Shown piece by piece: positions 24,401 to 31,305 of a stretch of 38,923 nt of DNA. Location: assembly GCA_030524585.1 (NCBI GenBank), contig JAUNGJ010000015.1, forward strand, positions 12,108-51,030, in the 5' to 3' direction. This DNA comes from Eubacteriales bacterium (lineage in GTDB: Bacteria > Bacillota > Clostridia > Lachnospirales > Lachnospiraceae). Made by a program: the position numbers and the translations under genes. Each line of letters starts with the position of its first letter. Positions within the stretch are counted from its first letter, which is position 1. The notes under the pieces are model-generated. The model did not search any database. It saw only the letters and a program-made list of their open reading frames with translations, and was not told the DNA's origin.

Positions 24401-25065
24401 AGGCCAATATGACGGTTGCTACTCTGCGTGAGAAACTGATTGGTGAAGCACAGCTTAATGAGGATAATACCATTTCTTGGAACGAGGGTGATAACTTTGT
24501 GCTGTTCACGGACAGTAACGGAGCGATTACAGCAGCAGAAGAATACCGGAGCAACGGTCCGAAGGAAGAAGTATATCTGAATAACGGACAAAGTGTAACC
24601 TTCTCATTGAAGGATTGGGATGCTAATACAAATAAGATTTATCTCGGTATAAAAGCTCCGCTGGGCAGCGGCAGTGTCAGCATCAATGGCAATACATTGA
24701 ATCTCAGTAATGCGGCGGATTGTTATTATGAGATTTCAAATTATGCCAATATCACAACAGGTGAAGAGGGCGTAAAGATTGCGACCTTTGAAATCAAAGC
24801 AACCAGCAGTTTGGTCTCTGTAACTAATATCAAAGTCACTGGAAATGCTGAGTTTGTGATTGTGAATCAGGAAGATATAACTGTAGATGCAGATGACGAT
24901 GACACAGATATATCAGAACTTAGCGAAGCAGCAGCGGCTTCCGTAGTATTGGAAGACAGTGAGGCAGCAGCGGTTTCCGGAGTACCGGAAGAAAGCAAAG
25001 CCGGAGAAGAGGAAACTGAAAATCCAGAGGGAAGTGAAAATACAGAAGGGGAAGGAGTGGAATAA
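21436..25065 (+). CDS. Giant secreted fibro-slime domain surface protein (cassette 2)
   Basis: A 1209-residue exported protein with a signal peptide (1-25, ending NAA). It has a Tyr/Ser/Thr-rich N-terminal region and a fibro-slime domain with GDDDVWVFIDGQ and LDIGGIH around 420-445, ending near IFYLERGAGSSNCKI. A Cna-B-like part (about 535-690) follows. From about 700 it has the C-terminal module shared with the GH20-like protein (VVDYGLPVVIDV, VTGAQYGT, IIPATSMYYEE). It ends in an acidic tail, without LPXTG or an amphipathic tail, so anchoring is unclear. RBS aaggagg. The stop is 3 bases before precursor 2, so the two are co-translated. A carbohydrate-binding adhesin role is inferred from the fibro-slime domain. 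Confidence 0.85.
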   Translation: MKRGMRILALAIALALTVSYMPVNAAPKNSTSYSSAFSLKSWWGSIWDKITGNEDNGGTDADSDAEAEDGTDLTLVEDESTVEEGTMLRASTYALAAGTPSAQANTTMLKYFPVTLYDYDTTTINDATHQVEVNNGLGSTWNGIYFSNGSPAAESYTYSTTGGYTYSSTTVNYSNNNNYSTYTNGSYYVDVNGTKYVVTNITCTRTSSGWWGSSYTYSWTITYNGGSTTSSNSSITLYTRKASNTTTTSKLSYAAWNWWNKNTNSNNNGQYTYSGLVNSTLDANKNISFTKPDGGIFNSDAAVKSIYTNVDMPFVYENGTYTFDASQNGVYFSANSSQGSTAAQSNGRLYFNEGKPQSNGGSYGDGSSTVWMPFNSTQSISGESNCNYHFGMAATIPFTMTANGKMNQNDENSEDITFSFSGDDDVWVFIDGQLVLDIGGIHNRLDATINFAENTWSLSKSNTVNVAVADYNGAAISGKLFNDDNGTGTLNQTRETFAATDSHELTIFYLERGAGSSNCKIQFNLPMKDTVSVTKRATQSIASDGTVSPLTAAEQAVVDNIDFGFTLTKNGTPVANTNYNLMNANGQVISTPSTDANGHFTLRNGQTARFVGEIATNGAEYQVVEDAVEAKGFKLPTYTYGGTAAGGFAVSSTSYTKGSDIPSTTQNLTSAAVTAKGSDEAEDSLSFVCENYFDANLPNPSSRPVDDQIVVDYGLPVVIDVLANDVYRGDSIEITDVTGAQYGTATIENGKITYQLTKQLTGVEVLTYTAKVTGSGNSGSTTTTDSESNTAKVYIIPATSMYYEENFSDLVTFTDSWSDVGTAQIDPQEPGVVGTVGDSPYGSDAAYLNDGGDSNGSSKYVDTTSGAAQFSYTFTGTGTSFFARTSGTAAYMKVVITDKDGNTVYNGYRNNIYKSVEGTDVGTLYNVPVFTYEADNYGAYTVTVSIAKPNENLKYGKDFYLDGIRVINPLDSSDANASIANAAYATDGEANMTVATLREKLIGEAQLNEDNTISWNEGDNFVLFTDSNGAITAAEEYRSNGPKEEVYLNNGQSVTFSLKDWDANTNKIYLGIKAPLGSGSVSINGNTLNLSNAADCYYEISNYANITTGEEGVKIATFEIKATSSLVSVTNIKVTGNAEFVIVNQEDITVDADDDDTDISELSEAAAASVVLEDSEAAAVSGVPEESKAGEEETENPEGSENTEGEGVE

Positions 25066-25068
25066 TAC

Positions 25069-25326
25069 ATGAAAAAAGTATATGTTGCTCCAACTGTGGA
25101 GATAGAACTATACGAATTAAATGCCAGCATAGCCAGCAACTGTGCAGTAGTGGTTTCAAATGGACCTGCTGTTGGAAATCATGAACAGTGTGACGATTAT
25201 GAAGATCCGTTTGCTATGAGTACATACAGCATGCAAAGAAGTGGTCCTTATAATGTTCAGTTTTATGAGGATACGAATTGTGATTGCTATTATTCTTCCA
25301 GCGATTATGGTTACTGGACGTCATAA
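25069..25326 (+). CDS. Putative modified-peptide precursor 2
   Basis: An 85-residue protein. The leader pattern has Tyr5, Pro8, Glu13, Ile21-Ala22 and Cys25 with the spacing seen in precursors 1 and 3. The remainder is rich in Tyr, Asp, Ser and Asn, with Cys41 and a Cys71-x-Cys73 pair, and ends DYGYWTS, again a C-terminal serine. There is no export signal. It is placed 3 bases after the giant fibro-slime gene and ahead of kinase and radical SAM genes. The substrate role is inferred. Confidence 0.7.
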   Translation: MKKVYVAPTVEIELYELNASIASNCAVVVSNGPAVGNHEQCDDYEDPFAMSTYSMQRSGPYNVQFYEDTNCDCYYSSSDYGYWTS

Positions 25327-25360
25327 TAAGGCATAGTAAAAGAATCAATGGTAACTTTGT

Positions 25361-25384
25361 AGGCCGGCAGGCATCTGCCGGCCT
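25361..25384 (+). promoter_or_regulatory. Very stable hairpin between precursor 2 and kinase gene
   Basis: A 10-bp perfect GC-rich stem (aggccggcag/ctgccggcct) with a GCAT loop and no T run. It would allow the upstream structural genes to be made in excess of the enzymes, by attenuation or mRNA stabilisation; that role is inferred. Confidence 0.65.
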
Positions 25385-25406
25385 TATAGTAGTTAAGGAG
25401 AACTTT

Positions 25407-26273
25407 ATGGAAATAAAACTGCGGTTGGGCGGCATTTTGTTTTCGTTTTTGACAGATTCGGTTTTTATCGTTAACAGAGAATTACTTCCTTTTTTGGAAG
25501 AACATGAAGGGAAGGCTGACATCACTGTTCAGCTTTCCAGAGATTGGGAAAGCGTCAAGCTGCCGGTCACAGAACCTACAGGGGAGGACGCGCTCCTAAA
25601 ATATTACGCGGAGGGTGACGTCAGGTTTTGCATTACCAAAGGCGGCCCGAAAGGTCCAGTGGCGTGCACCTGTTATACCTCTGACTTCCGGAAGGTAAGG
25701 TGTACCTTGAATGACGAGCCTTTTTTGATGCCGCCAAAAACATTAGGAAGTGTTCTGCGAATGCTTCCCATGAGAGAGATTTTTCTGCATTTCCATATTT
25801 TATTTTTGCACGGTTCTCAGATCGCGGTCCGGCAAAAAGGCATTGTATTTTCTGCCCCTTCCGGGGGAGGGAAAAGTACGCAGGCAATGCTGTGGAAAAC
25901 GTACCGGGATGCAAAAATCATATGCAACGATCGTACTTTGCTTCAGAAGGACAAGGGGCAATGGTACACCCATGGATATCCGCTGGATGGTTCGGCGCCG
26001 GTGTGCAGCGGACAGGTATTTGGTCTTGGCAGTGTTGTTTTATTGGAGCAGGGAGTCACAAATGAGGTACAGCGTCTGAAAGCAAGATCTGCGGTTGCAA
26101 GATTAATGCACCAGGTTGTGATGGACGCCTGGAGCAGTGAGTCCAGAAACCGGACGTTAGAGCTGTTGCTGGAGCTTATGAATGATATTCCGGTCTATCT
26201 GCTTACCTGTACTGCAGATGAAAGGGCGGTAGAAATATTGGAAGCAAAATTGATGGAAGTAGGTGTTCTCTAA
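25407..26273 (+). CDS. HPr-kinase-like (PadeK-type) peptide kinase, cassette 2
   Basis: 288 residues from the ATG at 25407, which has a taaggag RBS. The longer frame from 25284 would run through the hairpin and lacks an RBS. The P-loop is SAPSGGGKST at 149-158, preceded by the LFLHGSQ strand and followed by ICNDRTLL (Asn174-Asp175) and GYPLDGSAP, the same order as in the two paralogues. Here NGD is replaced by CND, keeping the acidic residue. The stop overlaps the next gene by one base (TAATG). It is predicted to phosphorylate precursor 2, as inferred from position and family. Confidence 0.82.
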   Translation: MEIKLRLGGILFSFLTDSVFIVNRELLPFLEEHEGKADITVQLSRDWESVKLPVTEPTGEDALLKYYAEGDVRFCITKGGPKGPVACTCYTSDFRKVRCTLNDEPFLMPPKTLGSVLRMLPMREIFLHFHILFLHGSQIAVRQKGIVFSAPSGGGKSTQAMLWKTYRDAKIICNDRTLLQKDKGQWYTHGYPLDGSAPVCSGQVFGLGSVVLLEQGVTNEVQRLKARSAVARLMHQVVMDAWSSESRNRTLELLLELMNDIPVYLLTCTADERAVEILEAKLMEVGVL

Positions 26274-27409
26274 TGGGAAAGGTATCAGATCAGCTTTGGA
26301 ATAAGGCGGGGAAAATGCGCATTCCCCTGACAGGGGCGTTTGAGCTCCTGCCGGTTTGTAATTTTCAGTGCAAAATGTGCTACGTACGGAAGACCATGAA
26401 GGAAGTTGGTCAAGAAGGCGGGTTATTATCTGCCGGAGAATGGCTGGATTTTGCCAGGCAGGCGCGGGATGAAGGATTGCTCTATCCGCTTTTGACAGGG
26501 GGAGAACCCTTTGTACGTGATGACTTTCAGGAAATTATGGCAAAAATGGGAGAGATGGGACTACAGATCAGCATAAATACAAATGCATCATTGATAGATG
26601 AGGCGCAGGCGAAGTGGCTGGGGCAGCATCTGCCGACCCGGATCAATATTACATTGTATGGCGCCAGTGAAGAGACGTACCAGAATTTATGCGGCAATGG
26701 GGAGGCGTACGCACGTGTGCGCCGTGCAGTAGATTATTTGAAACAATATGGCGTAACGGTAAAATTCAACACGAGTATTACGCCTGAAAATGTAGGAGAT
26801 CTGGAAGCAATGATGGCGTATGCGGATCGGATGAATATACCGATCCAGGTGGCTTCCTACATGTTCCCGCCGATACGCCGGGATGAAAATATGACAGGAC
26901 AAAATCATAGACTCTCTCCGGAAGAAGCGGCATGGGCACGGGTTAAATCGGATCTGCTGCAAAGGGATTCCCGATGGTTTCAAATCCAGGTGCAAAGATG
27001 GAATCACTTTGTGCCGTTAACTGCTGAGATGCTGAGAGAACAATCCGGCGGTAAAAGCTGCGGGATGAGCTGCCGGGCGGGACGCTGTTCTTTCTGGCTG
27101 GATTGGCAGGGGAACCTGGGTAACTGCGGAATGTATACTTCTGCGAAATTTCCGCTGAAAGGAAGCAGTTTCGCAAAAGCATGGGAACAGGTGGCAGAGG
27201 AGACGGATCGGATTCGGTTCTCGCCTGCCTGCACCAATTGTCCTAATTTCCGTCTTTGCCATTCCTGCATAGCTATGGTGTATAACGAATGCGGCGATAT
27301 GAATGGCTGTCCGGAATATCTCTGCCTTATGAATCAGGCTTCGGCAAGATATTACCGGCTGTGTGCTCAGGCGATTGCAGAAGGCAAAGATCCTCTGAAG
27401 CTCGAATGA
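26273..27409 (+). CDS. Radical SAM/SPASM peptide-modifying enzyme, cassette 2
   Basis: A 378-residue enzyme with Cys29/Cys33/Cys36 (VCNFQCKMCYVR), PLLTGGEPF and INTNASLID. A SPASM region has Cys in CRAGRCSF, GNCGMY, CTNCPNFRLCHSC and CPEYLCLM. It is clearly paralogous to the enzymes at 11848 and 37229; all three keep the same preface (IPLTG..ELLPVCN type). It is translationally coupled to the kinase by a 1-base overlap. It is the last gene of the cassette 2 operon. The modification made is unknown. Confidence 0.9.
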   Translation: MGKVSDQLWNKAGKMRIPLTGAFELLPVCNFQCKMCYVRKTMKEVGQEGGLLSAGEWLDFARQARDEGLLYPLLTGGEPFVRDDFQEIMAKMGEMGLQISINTNASLIDEAQAKWLGQHLPTRINITLYGASEETYQNLCGNGEAYARVRRAVDYLKQYGVTVKFNTSITPENVGDLEAMMAYADRMNIPIQVASYMFPPIRRDENMTGQNHRLSPEEAAWARVKSDLLQRDSRWFQIQVQRWNHFVPLTAEMLREQSGGKSCGMSCRAGRCSFWLDWQGNLGNCGMYTSAKFPLKGSSFAKAWEQVAEETDRIRFSPACTNCPNFRLCHSCIAMVYNECGDMNGCPEYLCLMNQASARYYRLCAQAIAEGKDPLKLE

Positions 27410-27421
27410 TGGCGGAGTGCA

Positions 27422-27471
27422 GAGATTATTTTGTCATGAATCGCGCCAGACAATTCGGCAGTAAGCTTCCT
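27422..27471 (+). pseudogene. Short fragment of an AAA/PD-(D/E)XK gene
   Basis: The first 34 bases are identical to 27682-27715 inside the intact gene that follows, and encode RDYFVMNRARQFG up to the start of the P-loop. The match then ends in unrelated bases and a stop. It is a small broken copy between the radical SAM gene and the intact AAA gene. Confidence 0.8.
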
Positions 27472-27519
27472 ATATAGGAACCCATTGCAATATACTTACT
27501 TTATTGACATTGGAATATC

Positions 27520-27548
27520 TTGCGCCTCTTTTTCAAAAGTAGTAAAAT
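27520..27548 (+). promoter_or_regulatory. Recurring promoter-like element, copy 2
   Basis: TTGCGC (27520-27525), 17-nt spacer, TAAAAT (27543-27548). It matches copy 1 with a single substitution across about 37 bases, and lies about 30 bases before the AAA start. Confidence 0.6.
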
Positions 27549-27578
27549 TGAAATACTTTAAGATGGGAGGTGCTTCTT

Positions 27579-29174
27579 ATGGGAAAGTATTTTAATACAT
27601 CGGGTGTGTGTATCAGGGAACGGCATTATATGGCAGATACCACAAGGCTGCTCTGCTCTATTCGGACAATGGTAGAGCGTGGAGATTATTTTGTCATGAA
27701 TCGCGCCAGACAATTTGGAAAGACAACTGCTCTAAGAAGCTTTACTCAGGCATTGCGTCGAGAATATGCGATTTTTTCTATTAGTCTCGAAGGAATAGGA
27801 GAGGCTGTTTATAAAAATGAGTTTTCATTTTGCAGAGGTATATGTAGGTTGCTTTATACTGCACTAAAGTATGGTGAAGTAGAGGCTCTTGCGCCTGAAT
27901 CTGCAGAAGCTCTTAAGAATATTAGTCAGAATAGAGAAAAACAGATGGATTTTATGGCCATGTCTGAACTTTTCTCTGAGATATGCAGTATGGCACATAA
28001 GCCGGTTGTTCTCATTATAGATGAAGTGGATCAGGCCAGTGGCTATAGAGTATTTCTGGATTTTCTTGGCATGCTGAGAAATAAGTATCTTCAGCGTGCC
28101 GAAAGGCCAACGTTTCAATCAGTTATTTTGGCGGGAGTTCATGATATCAAGAATCCGAAATTGAAAATACGTCACGGTGAGGAGCACAAATATAATAGCC
28201 CGTGGAACGTGGCTGCTGATTTTAATATAGATATGAGCTTTAGACCAAGCGAAATTGCTGTAATGCTGAAGGAATATGAGAAAGATTATGCAACAGGAAT
28301 GGATATAGAAAAAATGAGTCATCTGCTGTATGATTATACGTCCGGCTATCCGTTCCTGGTTTCAAGATTGTGTCAGATTATGGCAGAGAAGGATGAGGAA
28401 TGCATAGGTTCTAATGAAAAAAATAAAATGTGGAATCGGGAATTGTTTCAGGAAGCAGTAAGAGTTCTGCTGAAATCCCCCAACACATTATTTGATGATA
28501 TGGTAAAAAAACTGTCAGACTATCCGGAACTTAAAAAAATGCTCCGGGAGATGTTGTTTACAGGTCGGAAATACTCATATGAAACAGAAAACTATCTGAT
28601 AAATATCGGAGAAATGTTCGGATTCCTAAAGGAAAATGAGGGAATGGTGTGTATTTCCAATCGCATATTTGAGATGAAATTATATAATTTGTTTATTTCA
28701 GAAGAAGAAACGGATAGCAGGATATTCGCGTTTTCGGCGATGGAAAGAAATCTGTTTATTGCAGGTGGCATGCTTCAGATGGATTTAGTCATGAAAAAAT
28801 TTTACGAATATTTTGAAGAAATATATGCGGACGCAGAGGATAAATTTATAGAGGACAATGGAAGACGCATTTTTTTATTGTATCTGAAGCCAATTATCAA
28901 TGGAAGTGGAAACTATTATGTTGAGGCAAGAACCAGAGATATGAAGAGAACAGATATTATCATAGATTACAAAGGAATTCAAAATATAGTAGAACTTAAA
29001 ATATGGCATGGACAGGAGTACAATAAAAGAGGAGAGCAGCAGCTGTTTGAATATTTGGAGTATTATCATAAGGATAAAGGTTATCTGCTGAGTTTTAATT
29101 TTAATAAGAATAAGGAAACAGGAATGAAAGAGATTGATTATCAAGGGAAGAAAATCCTGGAGATAGTTGTCTGA
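27579..29174 (+). CDS. AAA-ATPase-like protein with C-terminal PD-(D/E)XK nuclease-like domain, copy 2
   Basis: 531 residues from the ATG at 27579 (gggagg RBS 8 bases upstream; a GTG at 27570 is inside the RBS). Walker A is in NRARQFGKTTAL and Walker B in VLIIDEVDQ. The C-terminal nuclease-like core has IIIDYKGIQNIVELKIW with Asp, Glu and Lys in the expected positions and then NKRGEQQL. Length and sequence are closely parallel to the gene at 17877. The function of the family is not established. It lies between cassette 2 and the right copy of the 134-bp repeat. Confidence 0.87.
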   Translation: MGKYFNTSGVCIRERHYMADTTRLLCSIRTMVERGDYFVMNRARQFGKTTALRSFTQALRREYAIFSISLEGIGEAVYKNEFSFCRGICRLLYTALKYGEVEALAPESAEALKNISQNREKQMDFMAMSELFSEICSMAHKPVVLIIDEVDQASGYRVFLDFLGMLRNKYLQRAERPTFQSVILAGVHDIKNPKLKIRHGEEHKYNSPWNVAADFNIDMSFRPSEIAVMLKEYEKDYATGMDIEKMSHLLYDYTSGYPFLVSRLCQIMAEKDEECIGSNEKNKMWNRELFQEAVRVLLKSPNTLFDDMVKKLSDYPELKKMLREMLFTGRKYSYETENYLINIGEMFGFLKENEGMVCISNRIFEMKLYNLFISEEETDSRIFAFSAMERNLFIAGGMLQMDLVMKKFYEYFEEIYADAEDKFIEDNGRRIFLLYLKPIINGSGNYYVEARTRDMKRTDIIIDYKGIQNIVELKIWHGQEYNKRGEQQLFEYLEYYHKDKGYLLSFNFNKNKETGMKEIDYQGKKILEIVV

Positions 29175-29193
29175 GGCAGGCTTTGATTTAGAC

Positions 29194-29327
29194 AAATTGC
29201 CATTTATGAACTTGAATATGTGAGGTGAAAAAAGCTCTGAACGGGCCGGAAATGGCGTGTTTTAGGGCTTTTTTGTGTGCAGAGAAATTGGGAGTGGGTG
29301 GATGAAAAGAAAAGTAAATCGGAATTT
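29194..29327 (+). repeat. 134-bp direct repeat, right copy
   Basis: Identical to 9742-9875, offset 19,452 bases. Here it follows an AAA gene instead of the LuxR regulator, and is followed by an orphan C-terminal tail. The gap 29175-29596 holds this repeat, the tail remnant, two terminators and a promoter. Confidence 0.95.
29227..29274 (+). terminator. Terminator inside the right copy of the direct repeat
   Basis: Same hairpin as at 9775-9822; it ends transcription from the AAA gene. Confidence 0.6.
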
Positions 29328-29366
29328 TACCGAAAAAATATCCTATGGAAGGAAGTATCAAATGAA

Positions 29367-29450
29367 ATAATTTTAAGGAAGATCGTAAGTATTATAAAGA
29401 CAGTTGTTTCTTCTATTGTAAAATTCATTGGAAGAATATTTGGCTGGTAA
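29367..29450 (+). pseudogene. Orphan C-terminal tail of a surface protein
   Basis: The 27 codons before TAA read as an amphipathic basic/hydrophobic helix ending KFIGRIFGW. This resembles the end of the GH20-like giant protein (NFFGKLFGH). The frame is open upstream to the repeat, where only a weak GTG (29298) is available. It is followed by a terminator, as a gene end would be. It is most simply the last piece of a deleted cassette gene; a real 50-aa peptide is the alternative. Confidence 0.55.
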
Positions 29451-29464
29451 ATAAAATATATTGT

Positions 29465-29505
29465 AAAAAGAGTGGAGTGTGCAGAATGCATACTTCACTC
29501 TTTTT
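29465..29505 (+). terminator. Terminator downstream of the orphan tail
   Basis: An 18-bp stem (left arm 29465-29482, right arm 29488-29505, two G-T wobbles), 5-nt loop, ending in five Ts. Confidence 0.85.
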
Positions 29506-29522
29506 GGCTTTTGGCGAAATTC

Positions 29523-29551
29523 TTGTATCTTTGAGTGTTTTTTGCTATAGT
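29523..29551 (+). promoter_or_regulatory. Probable promoter of the cassette 3 (+) operon
   Basis: TTGTAT (29523-29528), 17-nt spacer, TATAGT (29546-29551), about 45 bases before the TTG start at 29597. Confidence 0.55.
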
Positions 29552-29596
29552 AAAAAGGGTTATTTCGTAATGGAGCCCATGTGAGGAGAAATTAGA

Positions 29597-30475
29597 TTGA
29601 GAAGAAGAACGCATATCAATGTAAAAAGAGCAGTTCTGATTACAATTTTTTTAATTGTGTTTATTCTGGCGGCTGAGGTGTGGTTATCTTACCACTGGCT
29701 GAAGGTGAATTTTTATGAGACTTCTTCTGATAGAATAAGCGATCCGGTGCGGCTGGTAGTCCTGTCAGATCTTCATGATCATGAGTTCCTGGGGGCAAAT
29801 AAGCGGCTTGCAGACAAGGTGTCCGCACAGGAGCCTGATCTTATTCTGCTGGATGGAGACTTCCTGAATGAGGATTCAAGGGATGCACATGTGCCATTAG
29901 AGCTGGTATCACAGCTGAAGGAGATCGCGCCAGTGTACTATGCGCTCGGTAACCATGAGCTGTCTTATATAGAAGCGGGACACGAGGATCTCTGTGATGA
30001 ACTGGAGAGGGCAGGAGCAGTAGTATTGGAAGAGGGCTACAGAGATGTGGAAGTTGGGGATACAAGGCTGCGTCTGGGAGGAATGTATGATTATGCATTT
30101 GCCCTGGATGGAAATAATTCGGCCGAGAATCTGACGGGAGCTGTAAGAGAGTTTTTGGAGGAATTTCAGGATACGTCGAATTATAAGATTATGTTATCCC
30201 ACCGGCCGGACAGCTTTGTGTTCGGCAGCGCTTCAGAATACTGGGATATTGATTTTGTAATCAGTGGACATGACCATGGGGGTCAGGTTGTGGTTCCCTT
30301 CAGGGGAGGCTTATATGGAGGAGATCAGGGGTGGTTTCCTAAGTATATTCACGGTATGTATGAGCTTGGAAATATGAAACTGTTTGTAACCAGTGGCCTG
30401 GGAAGCGAGCATCAGGCGCTGCCCAGATGGAACAACCCGCCGGAGATAGCAGTGGTTGATCTGTGTCCGCAATAA
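29597..30475 (+). CDS. Membrane-anchored metallophosphoesterase
   Basis: A 292-residue protein with a basic N-terminus and one transmembrane helix (about 11-31), then a calcineurin-type phosphoesterase domain facing outside. Metal-binding motifs are visible: LSDLH (Asp58, His60), DGDF (Asp88), GNHE (119-121) and SGHDHGGQ near 225. It resembles YkuE-type phosphodiesterases. Start is TTG with gaggag 8 bases upstream. It heads an operon with an Ig-like protein and the Wzz/kinase pair. Substrate unknown; a link to removal of phosphate from a modified peptide or glycan is speculative. Confidence 0.88.
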   Translation: MRRRTHINVKRAVLITIFLIVFILAAEVWLSYHWLKVNFYETSSDRISDPVRLVVLSDLHDHEFLGANKRLADKVSAQEPDLILLDGDFLNEDSRDAHVPLELVSQLKEIAPVYYALGNHELSYIEAGHEDLCDELERAGAVVLEEGYRDVEVGDTRLRLGGMYDYAFALDGNNSAENLTGAVREFLEEFQDTSNYKIMLSHRPDSFVFGSASEYWDIDFVISGHDHGGQVVVPFRGGLYGGDQGWFPKYIHGMYELGNMKLFVTSGLGSEHQALPRWNNPPEIAVVDLCPQ

Positions 30476-30496
30476 GATAGAGTAGAGGTATATTTG

Positions 30497-31300
30497 ATGA
30501 GGAAATTGAAAATATTCAGTGTACTGCTGCTGTTAGTATCAGCAGGTGCTTTTATAGCATTTCAGGCATATATGAAAGTGGTGCAGGATGATACTCCGCC
30601 GGTTGTTATCTGTGACAGTAAAGAGCTTACCGTTACGGTAGCGGCAACAGACGAGGAGCTGCTGGAAGGAGTCAGCGCTAAGGACCGGCGTTCCGGAGAT
30701 GTGACAGATACCCTGGTGATTGAAAGTCTTTCTGCATTTACAGAAGATGGCACAAGGATTATAACCTATGCTGCGGTAGATGAGAGCATGAATGTGGGAA
30801 GATGTGAGAGAACACTGATTTATGAAGATTATGAGCCGCCAGTTTTCCATATGAGCGAACCTCTTTGTTATATGGTTGGGTCTGATGTGGATATACTTTC
30901 CGCTATATCGGCGGACAGTACGCTGGACGGTTCGCTTACTTCAAATATTAAATATTCGTTAGAGAAGACGGTGAATACCATGACGGCAGGAAACTATCCT
31001 ATAGAATTTCGGGTTATGGACAGTGGCGGGAAGACGGTCTATCTGGATACGCAGATTGAGATTTATGATCGTACATATGCAGGGATTGAGGTAAATCTGA
31101 CGGATTACCTGGTCTATGTGAAGCAGGGGCAGGAATTTGACCCACAGAACTATTATGCCGGAGCGGACAGAGAAGGAGAGCTTACTATTCAATCTAACGT
31201 AAATACGAGCGAAGCAGGAACCTATTATGTGGATTATATTGTAAATGGAATCTCTGTCAGTGGTAAGAGCCGTCTGGTAGTTGTGGTTCAGGAAGGATAG
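30497..31300 (+). CDS. Membrane-anchored protein with bacterial Ig-like (DUF5011/HYR-type) repeats
   Basis: 267 residues from the ATG at 30497 (an adjacent TTG at 30494 is possible). One N-terminal hydrophobic helix (about 6-22) is followed by three beta-sandwich units marked by the patterns DDTPPVVIC, DYEPPVFHM and TYAGIEVNLTDYLVYV. Each resembles DUF5011-like surface domains (conserved RSGDVT and DGSLTSN turns). It lies 21 bases after the phosphoesterase and 5 before the kinase fusion. It is probably a structural surface protein; a specific role cannot be read from it. Confidence 0.75.
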   Translation: MRKLKIFSVLLLLVSAGAFIAFQAYMKVVQDDTPPVVICDSKELTVTVAATDEELLEGVSAKDRRSGDVTDTLVIESLSAFTEDGTRIITYAAVDESMNVGRCERTLIYEDYEPPVFHMSEPLCYMVGSDVDILSAISADSTLDGSLTSNIKYSLEKTVNTMTAGNYPIEFRVMDSGGKTVYLDTQIEIYDRTYAGIEVNLTDYLVYVKQGQEFDPQNYYAGADREGELTIQSNVNTSEAGTYYVDYIVNGISVSGKSRLVVVVQEG

Positions 31301-31305
31301 GAGAT

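Noticed and set aside
29301-29370. Small ORF starting ATG at 29302 (about 22 codons) and its counterpart at 9850 in the other repeat copy
   Set aside because: The two copies diverge in frame by a single-base indel, are very short and have no clear RBS.
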